Part shown: positions 33,001 through 45,282 of the stretch, piece by piece
How positions within the stretch are numbered: position 1 is the first letter of the stretch
Layout of the letters: every line of letters starts with the position of its first letter
NCBI GenBank assembly: GCA_015179045.1
Contig: WHUZ01000012.1
Coordinates: forward strand, 1,364,001-1,428,000
Reading direction: 5' to 3'
Length of the DNA stretch: 64,000 nt
Source: Kalaharituber pfeilii
Lineage: Eukaryota; Ascomycota; Pezizomycetes; Pezizales; Pezizaceae
The notes under the pieces: generated by a model
Told to the model about the DNA's origin: nothing
What the model saw: the letters and a program-made list of their open reading frames with translations, nothing else
Database searches by the model: none
Translations under genes and position numbers: made by a program

Positions 33001-36000
33001 GACTTCAAGGAAGCCAGACGAAAGACTACAAATGGGTTTTTGGAAGAGAAATCCATTGATCTCACTGCGGATGCAATTCGGCTTGCCATTCCCCATCAGC
33101 TTATTTTATACAAAGTTACTGACAACGTCATTAATGCGGCAAAAGCATGTCAACAAATGCATCACCGCTTCAAAACCGGAACAAACGAATATATTCTACA
33201 AAAGACGGCAGAAGGGCCAAAGCGTGTTCCACGGCTCTCCCTAAGAACGAAGGCTCTTCTTTTTGAGCTTGAGGATGACCCATTTGAGACCCAGCTCAGC
33301 TTGATCTACCGCGTTGGATTGCTCGAGCAAAAGATGAGACTGGCTCGTGAGGCTGCATTTGAGGCTAAGGCGCGGAAAATAAGAGAGAATGAGCAACGCA
33401 GGTCCACTGAATATGCTGCGTCAAGGTCACATACAGGCATGACTTATGGCGAACAGCGATCACGGTTTAGAGGCAGAAGCAAGTCATTGAAGCCCGATCC
33501 ACCAACCGCGGAAACAAATTCACGCCCGCGAGCCTCATCAACAACTGGAAAACGCCAGATGCGATATGATCCAGAAAGTGCGATTGAACCATCAGAAGCA
33601 GCGGCTGTATCAATTGAAGAGGCACGCCGAAAGCTTAATGAACACAATTCTGCAACATGGATTCGAAGAATCAAATGGGCACAGGAGCAACAGGCTCAGA
33701 GAATAGCAGAGAAAAGAAAAAGCTTCTGGGGAACAGATGACATACCTCCGGACATCGGAGAGATTGAGCCAATCGTTAGCTTACCAAATAGACCATCTCT
33801 AATGGCGGGCTATTTTCATGATGTGGACTTGGTAATAGACAAGCCTTCGTTTCCTCTCTCTGAGCTTCCAAAGTTTCTACACACAGTTGGGAAAGGGTTA
33901 CCAGAGGACACTCAATTTTCACTGCTGGTTCCCATAAGTATTAAACTTAACTTTGGAGAAGCCAAAATATTATTGCGAGATTATCCTCTGCCTTTCATCC
34001 ATGTTCCACAAATTAGACCTGATCAACTTACTCGAGCAGCTTCATGGAGCCTCAAGGCTGACTTTGTTGTCGCCGAAGAATTAAGGGACCATACGTCCAT
34101 GAGACACGTACGTGTTGATATCGTCCCTCCAAACGAAGGAATAAGTGCACGCCGCCCTGGATTTGCAATTGATGTACACAGAACAGTTTCCGCTGTGAAA
34201 TCTTATTCGGATATTGATATCGCAATCAACACTGCCTATGCTACGCGTATCACATGGTGTACCTCATATCAACCCGCTATTCAGGATATGATGATGGTTT
34301 TTGAAACGTTCACCAAACCGCATCTTGATCCGTCTGAGAGGCCGGGATTCTGGGATAAGATACGCTTGGTGCTTCATTCAAGAGTCAACATAAAATGGAA
34401 AGGCGACGGAGACGTCCATTTGACAATCAAAGGTATTCTATCCTATATGTGAAAACTTTATGTATGTGCTAATGAATATAGGCTCTCGTGACCCCTATAA
34501 AGTTGTTGGGAATGGCGCGGGGTTTGTGTTTTGCTGGAGAGGGGATGTCTGCTGGGATATTGCTCGGAGCGAGGATCCAAAGAAATTTATGCAGCTTGAG
34601 GCAGAGGAATTTTTACTCGCAATTCCAGACTTTAACAATCAAGCGCGGGATGAACTTGAAGTTATACCTAGCGAGGATCAGAGTGTTGCAAGCTCCAGTA
34701 GCTATAAAGAGGGCGCCTTGTTCAAGAAAGTGATCATGAAACTTGCAGGAAGAGTACGCTTCTTAATTGGCCTTATGTTTGAGCAGGATATTGGGGGTTC
34801 CGGGGATTGGAAAACAAGAAAACGATCTTTCAGCTTCAAACCTCATTATGAAGTTGCTTTGAAGACGCCAGAATATGCCAAACCAGCTTCTGGAGAAGAT
34901 GTCAGTGCAATTCATATCTTTTGGTTTTTCATTCACTGACTCTCTTAGGTTTATGACGCTTTTCGAGGCTTCAGAAGTCATTATCTTCATCTGTCTATAG
35001 CAGTAATTTCACCTGTCGACCGGGACTGGTCTCTAGCTGGAAGCAAGCCATCTGCAAGCTATAATACCATTCATCTCACTCCGAGATTCTTTACACACTT
35101 CTACGCATGGTACTCTCTATTTGCTGGTAATATGTCTCTTCCGATACGTCAAGGTCCACTATGGCCGGGTCCTGAGAAATCGGCGAAGAAGTTCGGGAGG
35201 CACCTTGCAACGATAAAATATCAGCTGCTACTTTCTCCACTCTTCATTAGTCACATTTATCGACATAAGCTATCTGACGATTCGAATAAGATGGCTGCTA
35301 CCGGACTAAAGGTGAAACTTGATAGCTTTCTATTTGACATGCACATGAGGCGAGAAGAGACTACAACAGCAATAAAGGGGCTGAATCTGGAAAGGAAGAG
35401 CTTTGGTATGAAGATTAACCAAGCAGAGTTTGATTTCCATTCTGCCGACATTCGAGCTGTCTCCGCCACAATCGAAGAGCCAACAGTAGCAGACTTGAAA
35501 CAAGCAGTGGAAGAGCCAATGTCATCTGCGGCAGGCACCATACGCTTTTCAGGGGACCTATCACAATTTACAATTCCAGATGGTGATTATTCCTGGGTTG
35601 ATATGGATGACTTCGTGGAGCTTGATTCGGTGCTGCCGACCAGCAAAACTCCGCAAACAATGATACTACCACTAGCTTTCACGCCGCGATTTACGTATTT
35701 TCGTCAGACAGATCACTCTGGTCCTGATGTTGATGACAGTGACAGACCAAGTACCTTTGGACAAGAGCCGACACATGACTGTATTATGTCACAAAACAAT
35801 GGTCAGTGATGAAGCCCTGGAATCGGCATTGCGATACTGACAGTGGCCCAGATCCGCGAGAAATACAATGTGGCATAGTTCAATCTCGTCTTGAGAAAGT
35901 TCACTACCAGGTGAACAAAAATAAGCAGGCACTCGAAGAACTGGCAAGAGAAATTGCTAAGAGACCTGATGATGATGAGCTCAAGACAGAGGTGTGTGTA

Positions 36001-39000
36001 TTTTCCATATATCAACTATCAATACTCATAGATATATAGTCCCAAAACTTAATCCAACAAAGCTCAGTTCTCTTCGACAAAATAAGCTTTCTTCAGACTA
36101 TGCTCCGACGGATGTCACAGAAACTTGAAGGTAGCGATGCAGGCTCTACCTCCGACCAGGCCGAACAGAGTGAGAATGGTAGAGATAGTATTGACTCAGA
36201 AGTTCTTGGAATGGAATCATCACCATTCGCAGACTATACTAACGATTTTGACAATCGCTTCATTGTGCATAATATGCAAGCAAAGTGGAGCAATTCTCTG
36301 AGAAACATCATTATTAGGTATATTCATCAAGTCAACCAGCGTCGTGGGTTTGTCTACTACATGTCGCGGCGAGCTATCAAATTTATCCTTGATATTGTCA
36401 AGGAGCAAAAGCATGAAGGAGAGACAAGTCAATCCACTGATTCCACAGGCCAGCAACCATCTTCAACAATTTCAAGCGATTCACAATCCATCGAGAGCCG
36501 TTTACAACAACTACTTGATGACCCTGTGAAGTTCGTTGTTGCTAATGAAAGCTTGCTGAGCGGTTCGAAGACTTTGGATGGGGAAAGCAGTATTGCGAGA
36601 GATGATCTTGCACATGATGTTTCTGATGACTATCTCCCGCTAAACAGCTATCATGTGCGCCTCATTGCTCCACAAATACAGCTTCAAAGTGAGAAAAACA
36701 AGAGTGCTGCGGTGCTAGTCTCCACACAAGGAATGCAATTGAAAGTAGTTTCCATTATGGATAAGCAGAGATTAGGTGACGAAGTCAGTGGATTAGTACA
36801 GCGCCGATTCTCTCTTAACATGGATAATACACAATTCTTCGTCTGCCATCAACGGGATTTCATTGCCCAGTCGAGATGGCTTCACTCCGCCAACCGCTAC
36901 GGAGCCCCTACTGGCACAACCTGGCCTCCTTGGGTGCCTCTCGAGAGTATGTTCGACTTTTGCAATAATCCTGTCGGATTCTCCCGAGTGGTTGAGAGAA
37001 CATCGGCTACACTCAGATATGACAAACATAACTCTTTACGGCTCAAGTACAGTGACCAAGTGAACGGCCAGGACGAAAGCGCATTTTCAGCGCAAGGTGG
37101 GCCAGTGGATGTTGAGCGAAGGGTGGACCATGTATGGGTTGAGTTTCCGAAGGTTCAAGCTTCTTGCGACTCCTCTCAGTACTTTGCTATGTACATCATA
37201 GTCTTGGATCTCTTGTTGTATACGGAGCCAGCAGAAAAATTAAGAAGTGAAAAGCTGGAGAAGATAATGCTGGCCTCCGATTTTAGCGATCTTCGCGGTG
37301 CTCCGGAGATGGTGGAATGTCTACAAAACAGAATTAACCAGCTCCAAGAGATCAAACAGTATTTTGATATAAACTCTCGAGATTTGGACGACAAAGGATG
37401 GATGGACAGTATAGCTCTAGGCAATGATTTGAATAGCTGCGAAGATGAGCTATTCTTCATGATGAAAGCGATCACTACTGCACAGCGTCGACATGAAGAT
37501 AAGGGGTCACATTCTAGTGGAGTTCTTCGGTGGTACCTCTCAGCCTCAGAAATAATCTGGCATTTACTCAAAGAGAACAATGAACCGTTGGTTGATATTC
37601 GCTTGACAAACGCTGTCTATTCACGCGTCGACAATGCCGATGGCTCCAATTTCAACACTGTGGAAGTTGAGATGATGAAAGGATATAATCAACTTCCGAA
37701 TGCTGTTTACCCTGAAATGATTGCTCCCTTCTTCGATCAAGTGCGCACCCTTCCGGAGATCCGCCAAACGAAAATTCTGCGCGTCTATTGGCATATGCTT
37801 GAGGCAATCGCTGGCATCCCGATTATGGATCATTTTGAGGTCAATCTCTTTCCATTGAAAATTCAACTCGAGAGAGAAATCGGAGAGCGAATCTTCGAGT
37901 ATATTTTCCCCGGAGTTGGCAGCGGTGGGCCAGAGAATGGCGCAATCTCCCCATTTATGGTACACCATAAACCGCTCGCTGGTGATGAAGGTGATGATGA
38001 AAGCAGTGAAAGTGAGGATGAGGGCCAAACATATTCACCGACGGACGACAGACATATTGGCTTGAGCTCCTCTGGAGATGGTCGATTGCGGGCAAATCTA
38101 ACTCTTCCAGAACGCCCTGCTACCTCCTATTCCAGTAGGTCATCATCATTCCTGGGCTCGGGCTATGAGAAATCTATCCGATCATTTATACCATCTAGGA
38201 CACAAAGCACTACCAACATGGCAAGCGACACACTCACAATTAAGTCAAGACGATCAAATGAGAGTGCATTACCAAATCTCCAACACCTTGCAAGCACAGG
38301 TGGTGCAACCCAAGAGAAAAAAAGGAGAAATATCTTTCAACGTTCCTCTAGCCAAGGCCAACAAGAGAAACCGTCGGATGAACTTAGTCAAATGATGTCT
38401 CGAGCATCAAACTACATGACTCTCGCATATATTAAGATACCGAGCGTCGTCTTGTGCCTCAGCTACAAGGTCTCCAATGCATCCACTCATACATTATTTT
38501 CCTACCCTGCTAACTATGAATATAGGGCCGTGGTGATCGCAATATCGAAGATATTCATGAGTTCGTATTCAGAATGCCAATGCTGGAGTACAGAAATAAA
38601 ACTTGGTCAAATCTTGACCTTGCTTTAAGGTTGAAGAAGGGTATGTGCATGGGCTAATAGTTTACCTTTATTATCAGTACTGATATATATCCTGGTTCAG
38701 ATATTATGAAAGCGTTGATTTCACATACAGGTGCTATACTTGAAAATAAGATTACAAACCTTCGACCAACACGGCAGCAGTCGAATTTGGTTCGTATGAT
38801 GGCAAATAATTCCGCCATAGGAACCACTACCCCAAGGCAGGACAGTGACCCCAGTCTTGCCTCAGATTTCATGGCACTTCCTGGTGACCCGCTCACAATT
38901 AGTCGCTCTATGGCGGCTTCCCGTTCCACACTCAGTAGTAGAAATGGGCCGAAACCGGCAACATCATCCTCAACCGGACTATCATCTAGTAGCAATACGA

Positions 39001-39194
39001 GCACTGCTTCTGATGCTCAAGTTGGGCAAGAGGATGAAGATAAACATGGTCTTTTCCATAATACCTTGAGTCGCCATCTCTCACAACTAGCCATACATGC
39101 TAGGCACCGTGAGGGAATAGACGGTGATACCGAAGAAAGTCACAAGAAAAAAAGCCGTTTATTGTTAGGAAAGAAAATGTTTGGAGGCACTTAA
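30093..39194 (+). CDS. FMP27: FMP27/BLTP2-family bridge-like lipid transfer protein (2913 aa, 8 exons)
   Basis: Very large protein of the FMP27/Hobbit/BLTP2 family, which forms a hydrophobic groove bridging ER and plasma membrane at contact sites for bulk lipid transport. Exons: 30093-31279, 31329-34432, 34482-34900, 34949-35801, 35852-35991, 36040-38469, 38526-38640, 38701-39194; all seven introns are 48-60 nt and all phases agree, giving 2913 aa (yeast Fmp27 is about 2630). An N-terminal membrane anchor lies at about 19-46 (FLLGIVVLLYIASFVVFAIV). The Fmp27 GFWDK domain is near residue 1400 (RPGFWDKIRLVLHSRVNIKW), and the WPPW domain near 2195 (GTTWPPWVPLESMFDFCNNP). A coiled coil covers about 1860-1930 (QSSVLFDKISFLQTMLRRM). 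The tail is serine-rich and disordered. Donors such as GTCAGT and GTCTCC are weak but demanded by frame. The two other ORF ends inside the gene (31316, 35809) are intron read-throughs. Confidence 0.93.
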
Positions 39195-40170
39195 CAACTA
39201 TGAGGTAGTCACAGCCATCTACGTGAAGGCAACTTTCTTATCTGTTGCCATTCTACTCCCAGTTTTACATTTAGTTTAATTAACCCATTTCATGTCAGCT
39301 TCCTTCAAATCCGCTGTTATATCAGCTATAGAATCAGGCGTTCTGGAATCACGCTTTCTATCATTACATTTCCTACATACTATAATATTCCTTTTCTCAG
39401 ATATAGATTATTGAAACCGGGAGTGAAGAAACTATCAAGCCAGGGTGACATGTGAGAGATATGATGTTTCTGTTTTTTTATTGTTAGATCTTGTTTAACT
39501 CACGCACATGCCTGTTGATAGATGTATCTACTTGGTTGATCACAAATACCTGATACACTCATTGTCATCACTGAATACTTTTCACTTGCTGTCTTACATT
39601 CATTTGATCTGGTTAATCATATTCACTATTATCAAAACGCAGCACTTGCATAGATACATATTTTTTTTTTACCATGCATGGATTGAAAGAGTTCCATGAT
39701 CTGCTTCGGCCTCTGTTGCCGTGCCTTGCTCCTGAGAGTATGCAAAGTCCCGTGCACTACTAAGTTATTCATTAGCGGGTTTTGTTGTTATGTATCTTGA
39801 CAAGTCTCGTTTGTATGTCCATTGGGTACTCGAATACTGGCGATCCCAGAGGATACCACTGGATGCGTACAGTAGTCTCGTGCTTAGGTGAGTTCCAACA
39901 AAGAACGCGGTGAGATCCCTCATTCGACCAGCTGTCTCCGATGCGGGGACCAAGATTCCAGTTTCCGGTAACGGCTAGTACGATGTATCGGAGCTCTGAG
40001 CTTTATCCTCCAGCGAGCAGCTGGCCCCAGGTGCATACCTGCACCCTACCCACCTCCGTCCCTCAACTTCATCCTGCCCATCTTCCAGTCGACAAATACT
40101 CAGAGCCCACCTATACTGAAAAAAATAAAATAAAATAAAAAGGCGGACCAAATCTTACCAATTCACTAAG
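39195..40170. other. Spacer FMP27 / UPRT
   Basis: About 980 bases. The first half is AT-rich and suits the FMP27 3' untranslated region; the second half should hold the UPRT promoter. An AAAAT-type run sits at 40119-40140, about 30 bases before the UPRT start. Confidence 0.55.
40119..40140. repeat. A-rich (AAAAT)n leader tract
   Basis: AAAAAATAAAATAAAATAAAA-type run ending about 30 bases upstream of the UPRT start codon, likely in its 5' leader. Poly(A)-like leaders occur in yeast mRNAs; the role here is inference. Confidence 0.7.
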
Positions 40171-41125
40171 ATGTCTTTACCGGCCAATATCACAGTTTCT
40201 ACCCATCCATGTGTCAAGGCTAAACTGGCACAGCTACGGTCATCCAGTGCCTCTCCAAAGCAGACAAGGGCACTGGTCAAGGAAATAAGCTTGCTTCTTG
40301 CTTGTGATGCTCTTCGGAGCGTATTGAGCGTGGAGCAGAGTGGAACTGTAAGCTCACCTTTACCAAAATTTAGAGTGATGCCTCGTGCATCTGTTCGCTT
40401 CAATCAACAGCTAGGCAGTGTGTAGTGTGAGAGCGCATGGAGACTGCATCAGTTAGTTGGTGGTGAGCTTCTCTAACTTAGGGCCCGATTTAATGGCAAT
40501 AGGATATTACACCGCTTGGTGCCGAATTCCCTGTGGAGACAATTACCCCAAAGAGCATTGCATTGATACCAATTCTCCGCTCTGGGCTTGCTATGGTCGA
40601 AGGTTTGTTTGGCTCTTACTGAAGGACATGGAAGACAATCTAATACCGTTTGTCCTAGCTTTTGAGAGCATCCTTCCCGATTATGTGCCAGTTCATCACC
40701 TTGGATTGTTCCGGGAAAGGACTACGCTGCAACCTGTCGAATACTACAATAATCTCCCCACGCACGTTGCGCCTGGCTCGAGCAATGCATCAAGTTGCGA
40801 TATTGCCATCGTTCTTGACCCCGTCATTGCTACCGGTGGCACGGCCGAAGCAGCAATTCAGACGCTCAGAGAGTGGGGTGTAGAAAAGATACTGGTAGTT
40901 AGTATTATAGGTAGTGACCAGGGAGTGAGACGTGCAGCGACAGAGAGCGGGGGCAAAGGAATACATTTGTTCGTGGGTGGAGTGGATGAGAAGCTGGAGA
41001 GCAAAGGAATGATCTATCCAGGTGTTGGTGATATGTTAGTTCTCCCTGTAACCCCACTGAAGTTCACTGGCTAACCTTTCTAATAATTTAGCGGAGACCG
41101 TTTGTTTTTGACTATTGGGAAGTAG
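40171..41125 (+). CDS. FUR1: Uracil phosphoribosyltransferase (228 aa, 4 exons)
   Basis: Pyrimidine-salvage enzyme that converts uracil plus PRPP to UMP. It is also the enzyme that activates 5-fluorouracil in fungi. Exons: 40171-40347, 40503-40602, 40659-41034, 41092-41125; phases agree and give 228 aa, a normal length. The N-terminus MSLPANITVSTHPCVKAKL is typical. SGTDITPLGAEF and PKSIALIPILRSGLAM follow across the first join. Then come YVPVHHLGLFRE (about 101-112), VEYYNNLP (119-126), and the PRPP-binding loop VLDPVIATGGTA (144-155). The C-terminus GDIGDRLFLTIGK uses the small 34-nt last exon. The unspliced frame after the first intron hides the conserved exon 2, so the gene is only complete when spliced. 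The next gene downstream, an oxidoreductase, has no evident link. Confidence 0.94.
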
Positions 41126-41999
41126 ATTCATCATCAATAGGTATAACAATGGGGGAACTAAACCACATGAAATTGATTGTATACCATAAATCGTCGAGTA
41201 CTGGAAAGAACAAATCTGAACTCTTAGAAGATGAACGTTTCTGGCTCAATCACGTGACAGGACCATGAAACGTCAATTATTTGCACTTGTTACTGAGGCA
41301 CATGGCTTGTTGCATTATGATAGATACAGAACGTCAAGCGACAGATATACCCAACTTTAGTGAAAACGAAGAATCCTCGGTTTTAAACAAAAATCCTGAA
41401 AACAATGTAAGAAAACCTGCTTTCTCGAAACGTGATAATAGACCATATACCATACTTCAGCGCATATATCAGTGAACTGCCATGGTGGGGTAAATTCAAG
41501 TAGATCTCAAGTATGATGACAGAACAGTGCATTGCATATCAGAGCTGCAAGACGACAATCCTCAACATCAAATTTAAAACTCCTGCACCAGCGGTCTGGG
41601 AAGTGGAGACTCAACCACATCTCATCGTGGTATGGCACCAATGCACTTTACATGGATCGGATGGGTACGGCATCCCGTAACTTGGCCAATTCAATCCTAC
41701 TTTGTACTTAACTTGAAATTGATGACCTGTGAATTGCGCCCCATATTATGACTCGATAGCTAGTACTCCACTCTTTCTGAAAGAGTCCCCACGGGTCAAA
41801 AAATTTCTCATTCCACGTACACCTGAGAAGTGAGATAAGTGATAGCAATTTAAGGGCTGCGAATGATTTCTTAGGCTGAACCGAGTGATCTGTTACGCAG
41901 GCTAAGCTTTTAAGTGCCTGGTCGCTGTCACTCACAATCCTCAGAAGCCCCACAGTCTCTCGTTCTCCAATACTGTGATAACCAACCAATTACTACACA
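41126..41999. other. Spacer UPRT / oxidoreductase
   Basis: About 870 bases between two plus-strand genes; the 3' part should carry the oxidoreductase promoter. Short frames at 41281-41475 and 41708-41989 have no recognisable protein. Nothing further seen. Confidence 0.55.
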
Positions 42000-43364
42000 A
42001 TGGCTCCCCTCAATGTCGCAATCCTGGGCTCAGGCATCTTCGTTCGTGAAGAGCACGAGCCTGCAATTGTGTCCTCTCCTTCGTGGAACCTGCTTGCTAT
42101 TTACTCCCGTACTCGTCTCTCTGCGGAGAAGCTTGCCGACGGTAAAAAATACGATATCTACAGTGACGACTCAGAGGCTGGGAAACAGCTGGATGATCTG
42201 CTGGCCAGGAGGGACCTGGATGCAGTACTCATTGCGTACGGTATCCTCCATGGCCTAATGCAATAAAGCCACATGCTAATATTTCTAATCATTGCCCAGA
42301 CTCCCCATTCTCGTTCAGCCACAAATAATCAAGAAATGTCTACATGCAGGAAAGCACGTACTGAGCGAGAAGCCTATTGCCCCAGACCTCAAGTCCGCCC
42401 AGGAGCTGCTTGATTGGTATGCTGCAAACTTCCCAGAGGGAAAGCCCGTGTGGGGAGTGGCAGAGAATTTCCGCTTCATGGAGGCTTGGGTATACGGAAG
42501 GAAGGTGATTGAAGGTTTGGGAAGGATATTGACGTTCAGCGTCCAGACTGGTGGGATGGTAAGTGTGAATTTGCCCTCTATCTGAAACGCCAGTAGAATT
42601 AGAGTTAAAGTTGGTTTCTTCTATCATAGACTCGGCCAGGAACAAAATACTATGGTAATGCCTTCTTACGATAGTCGACTACCTTGAAATGGTGACTGAC
42701 ATTTTTTCTGCATTCGAGAAACTGAATGGCGCAGAGTACCCGGACACCAAGGCGGTTTCCTGCTTGACGCCGGTGTCCACCAAACCGCTGGCCTTCTCTC
42801 CCTCCTTCCTTCAGTTACCGAGGACCCCATAACCCGCATATCTGCATTCACCACACAACTCCAACCACACCTTCCTCCCGTCGACACTGTCTCCGCCACT
42901 CTCCGACTGAAATCCGGTGTCGTTGGATTCTTCTCCGCTTCCTTCGGTACCACCGTCCTCAGATTTGACTTTACCGTCGGAGCTGAGAGCGGTAGTGTCA
43001 CTGTCTCTGGTGGCGGTAAGGTAACAGTTAGGAAGGCCAACGGCACCGTAGACCATGTCAAGGAATTCCCTGAGGATAAGACGGGGGTCAAGCAAGAGAT
43101 TGAAGGGTTTGCGGCGAGTTTGACCCAAGCTGGTGGGCCGCAGGTTGATCCGAGGCAGAGGCCAGAGTTGGCGTATAATGATTTGGCATTGGTGTGTTAA
43201 CCATATTGCCCTTCCCTCTTCTTACCCTGTGTGTGTGCTGTCTGTATAAGAGTGAATGAGATTGGGAGCTAATAGGATATTGTTGTCGGGTTTAGATTGA
43301 GACAATGTTACAGTCTGGAGAAAAGGATGGAGCACCGCTTAGCATTTCCTTCAAGATGATTTGA
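42000..43364 (+). CDS. Gfo/Idh/MocA-family NAD(P)-dependent oxidoreductase (353 aa, 5 exons)
   Basis: Exons: 42000-42235, 42300-42558, 42630-42654, 42719-43191, 43296-43364; phases agree and give 353 aa, the standard length for the family. The N-terminal Rossmann fold starts MAPLNVAILGSGIF with the GxGxF dinucleotide loop at residues 10-14, and continues with LLAIYSRT and LDAVLIALPI. The family motif EKPIAPD is at about 102-108, with the conserved lysine K103. In the C-terminal substrate domain, KYYETEWRRVPGHQGGFLLDAGVH contains the catalytic-site GVH turn near residue 215. The last exon adds IETMLQSGEKDG, a common C-terminal motif in fungal members; without it the frame would end at 43200. 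Exon 3 is only 25 nt, and the acceptor of exon 4 is an unusual GAG. The substrate is probably a sugar or polyol but cannot be assigned. Confidence 0.88.
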
Positions 43365-45282
43365 TTGGCTGAGAGGGTTATGTAGGGTTTCTTTTTGGAT
43401 TCTTATTGTGTATATGGGCTATTGGATTGGCTCTTTAACATGACTTACATATATATATTTTCTGGGGAAAAGGGAAATTGAATCTTCTCCACACTTTTTA
43501 CCTTATTAGAGTTGCTTACCCCCCCATGAGGAGGGTCAAGTTATGTGATGCGCCAAGTCATGTTGTAGACAAGACTTATAACTGTCCGGTGGGAGTACTA
43601 ACATATACAGAATTATATAATGATCCATACCTAGTTGTTGCATCGTCCTAAAAATGGTAGGAAGGTGTGTCCAAACTAGTAGATGCAAGCCCCCCCGCCC
43701 CTTGGCTCATCCACCCCTCCAGCTTTCCGTCTAGCATGTAGTGTACGGGTACGCTGTTCGTTGATAGCAAAGGTAACATCGATGCAGAAGATCATGAGAT
43801 GGGACAGTCATACATGTATGCATTAAAAGGAAGAAATTGGTTAGTAAAAATGAGGGTAATGGTTTTCAATGATTCAAATTGTAACCTAAAATGAAGGCTT
43901 GCTCACAAACAATACGGATACTATATACACTGGGCTGTGTAAGTTTATAAGGCGGGGATGGATTGCTGTTAATGGAGATGGGGGAGACGCACTTTTTTGT
44001 TTGTTTGTTTGTTTGTTTGTTTCTCTTGTATATGAAGAGGGTGGAATGGGTGGGGGGGAGAGGGAGGAAGGGAGGAATATAGAAGGAAGAACTACGAAGG
44101 ACGCAAGCTAACAGTCACGTCATGACACCTATATGTCAGAGGCACATTGCGCAGTGAAGAGAGTCGCATGATAAGGGGTTAATACGAAGGTAAGTGCATA
44201 TTATATATTGTGGGAATTCTCCTGTCAGGGCTCGGAATATATATGCATGCACTTCAACGATCCTACCATCGCGTTTGCTTCGGACATTACGACACCTATC
44301 CATGTACCTTACCTCGTTCATTCACTGTCACATTCCCCACATACCTATGTCCTCTTCCACACCCTCTCGAAGAAAAACCAGAAACTACCCAGATAATTAA
44401 TTCGACTTTCGCTTCATTTTTCCCAGATTCTCATTTCTTGTACTTCATATTTTACTCAAGTTACTTAAAATCCCAACATCAGAGCAACGCACTCACACAT
44501 GTAAAAGCAAAACAAATTTCAATTCTTACAGAAAACAGCATACAAAGCACGTACACCCCTGCCCCCCACATTTCAGTAAACTCCCCCCCTCTCCACACCC
44601 TCCTTCAACTGCTCAATCCCTCACATTGTTCACGCCCGCGTCCCCGCATCTCAGATCCCCCACAACGCGCTATCCCCCAGACCACCTCCTGGTGTGTATA
44701 CTTCTGTGAATTGCACGGAAAGATAAAAGTGAACTAGAATCAGTGTAGTATAGGAAACGAAAAGAAAAGGAACAAGGTAATGGCGGGAGAAAAAGAAAAA
44801 GAAAAGGAGGAAAGAAAAGGACACGAGATACTTATAAGCAACAAAAATAGCGAGAAAAAAAAATGGGTTACACAATCCATACATCTGAATTCCTATCAAA
44901 ACACACGATTCCGCACAAAAAGACGAAAAAAAGCACAGGAAAACTTGGGGGGATCACATGACCGGATACATGGCATAGAAGAAAGCAGGAGAAAAAAAAA
45001 AATGAAATGAAATGAAGAGAGAAGAAAAAGGAACAGAGAATGAAATAGCAAAAGTACGAATTCATGATATGCAAACAGGCCCTATAATCCCAATGATTTA
45101 CCAATTTTCCAAAGTTGATATTGAGGTTTCCCACACACCCGTCCCATCCTATTCCATACGGCAACGACAACAACCAACCACAAAGCGCCTCCTTTTTTAT
45201 ACTGTTTATGTTTGTTTTATGTATGTGCTTGGTCACAAGTACAGTCTAGCGTGTTGCTCACGTCCGCAACGATGATGCTCGC
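43365..45282. other. Convergent spacer oxidoreductase / CDC25
   Basis: 1.9 kb between two converging genes. It includes a TTTG run (43996-44022) and purine-rich DNA from about 44750 to 45060, rich in GAAAAG strings. Two open frames (44210-44737 plus, 44868-45236 minus) lack coding character. No other feature seen. Confidence 0.55.
43996..44022. repeat. (TTTG)n tetranucleotide repeat
   Basis: Six TTTG units plus flanking T bases in the convergent spacer. Confidence 0.9.
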
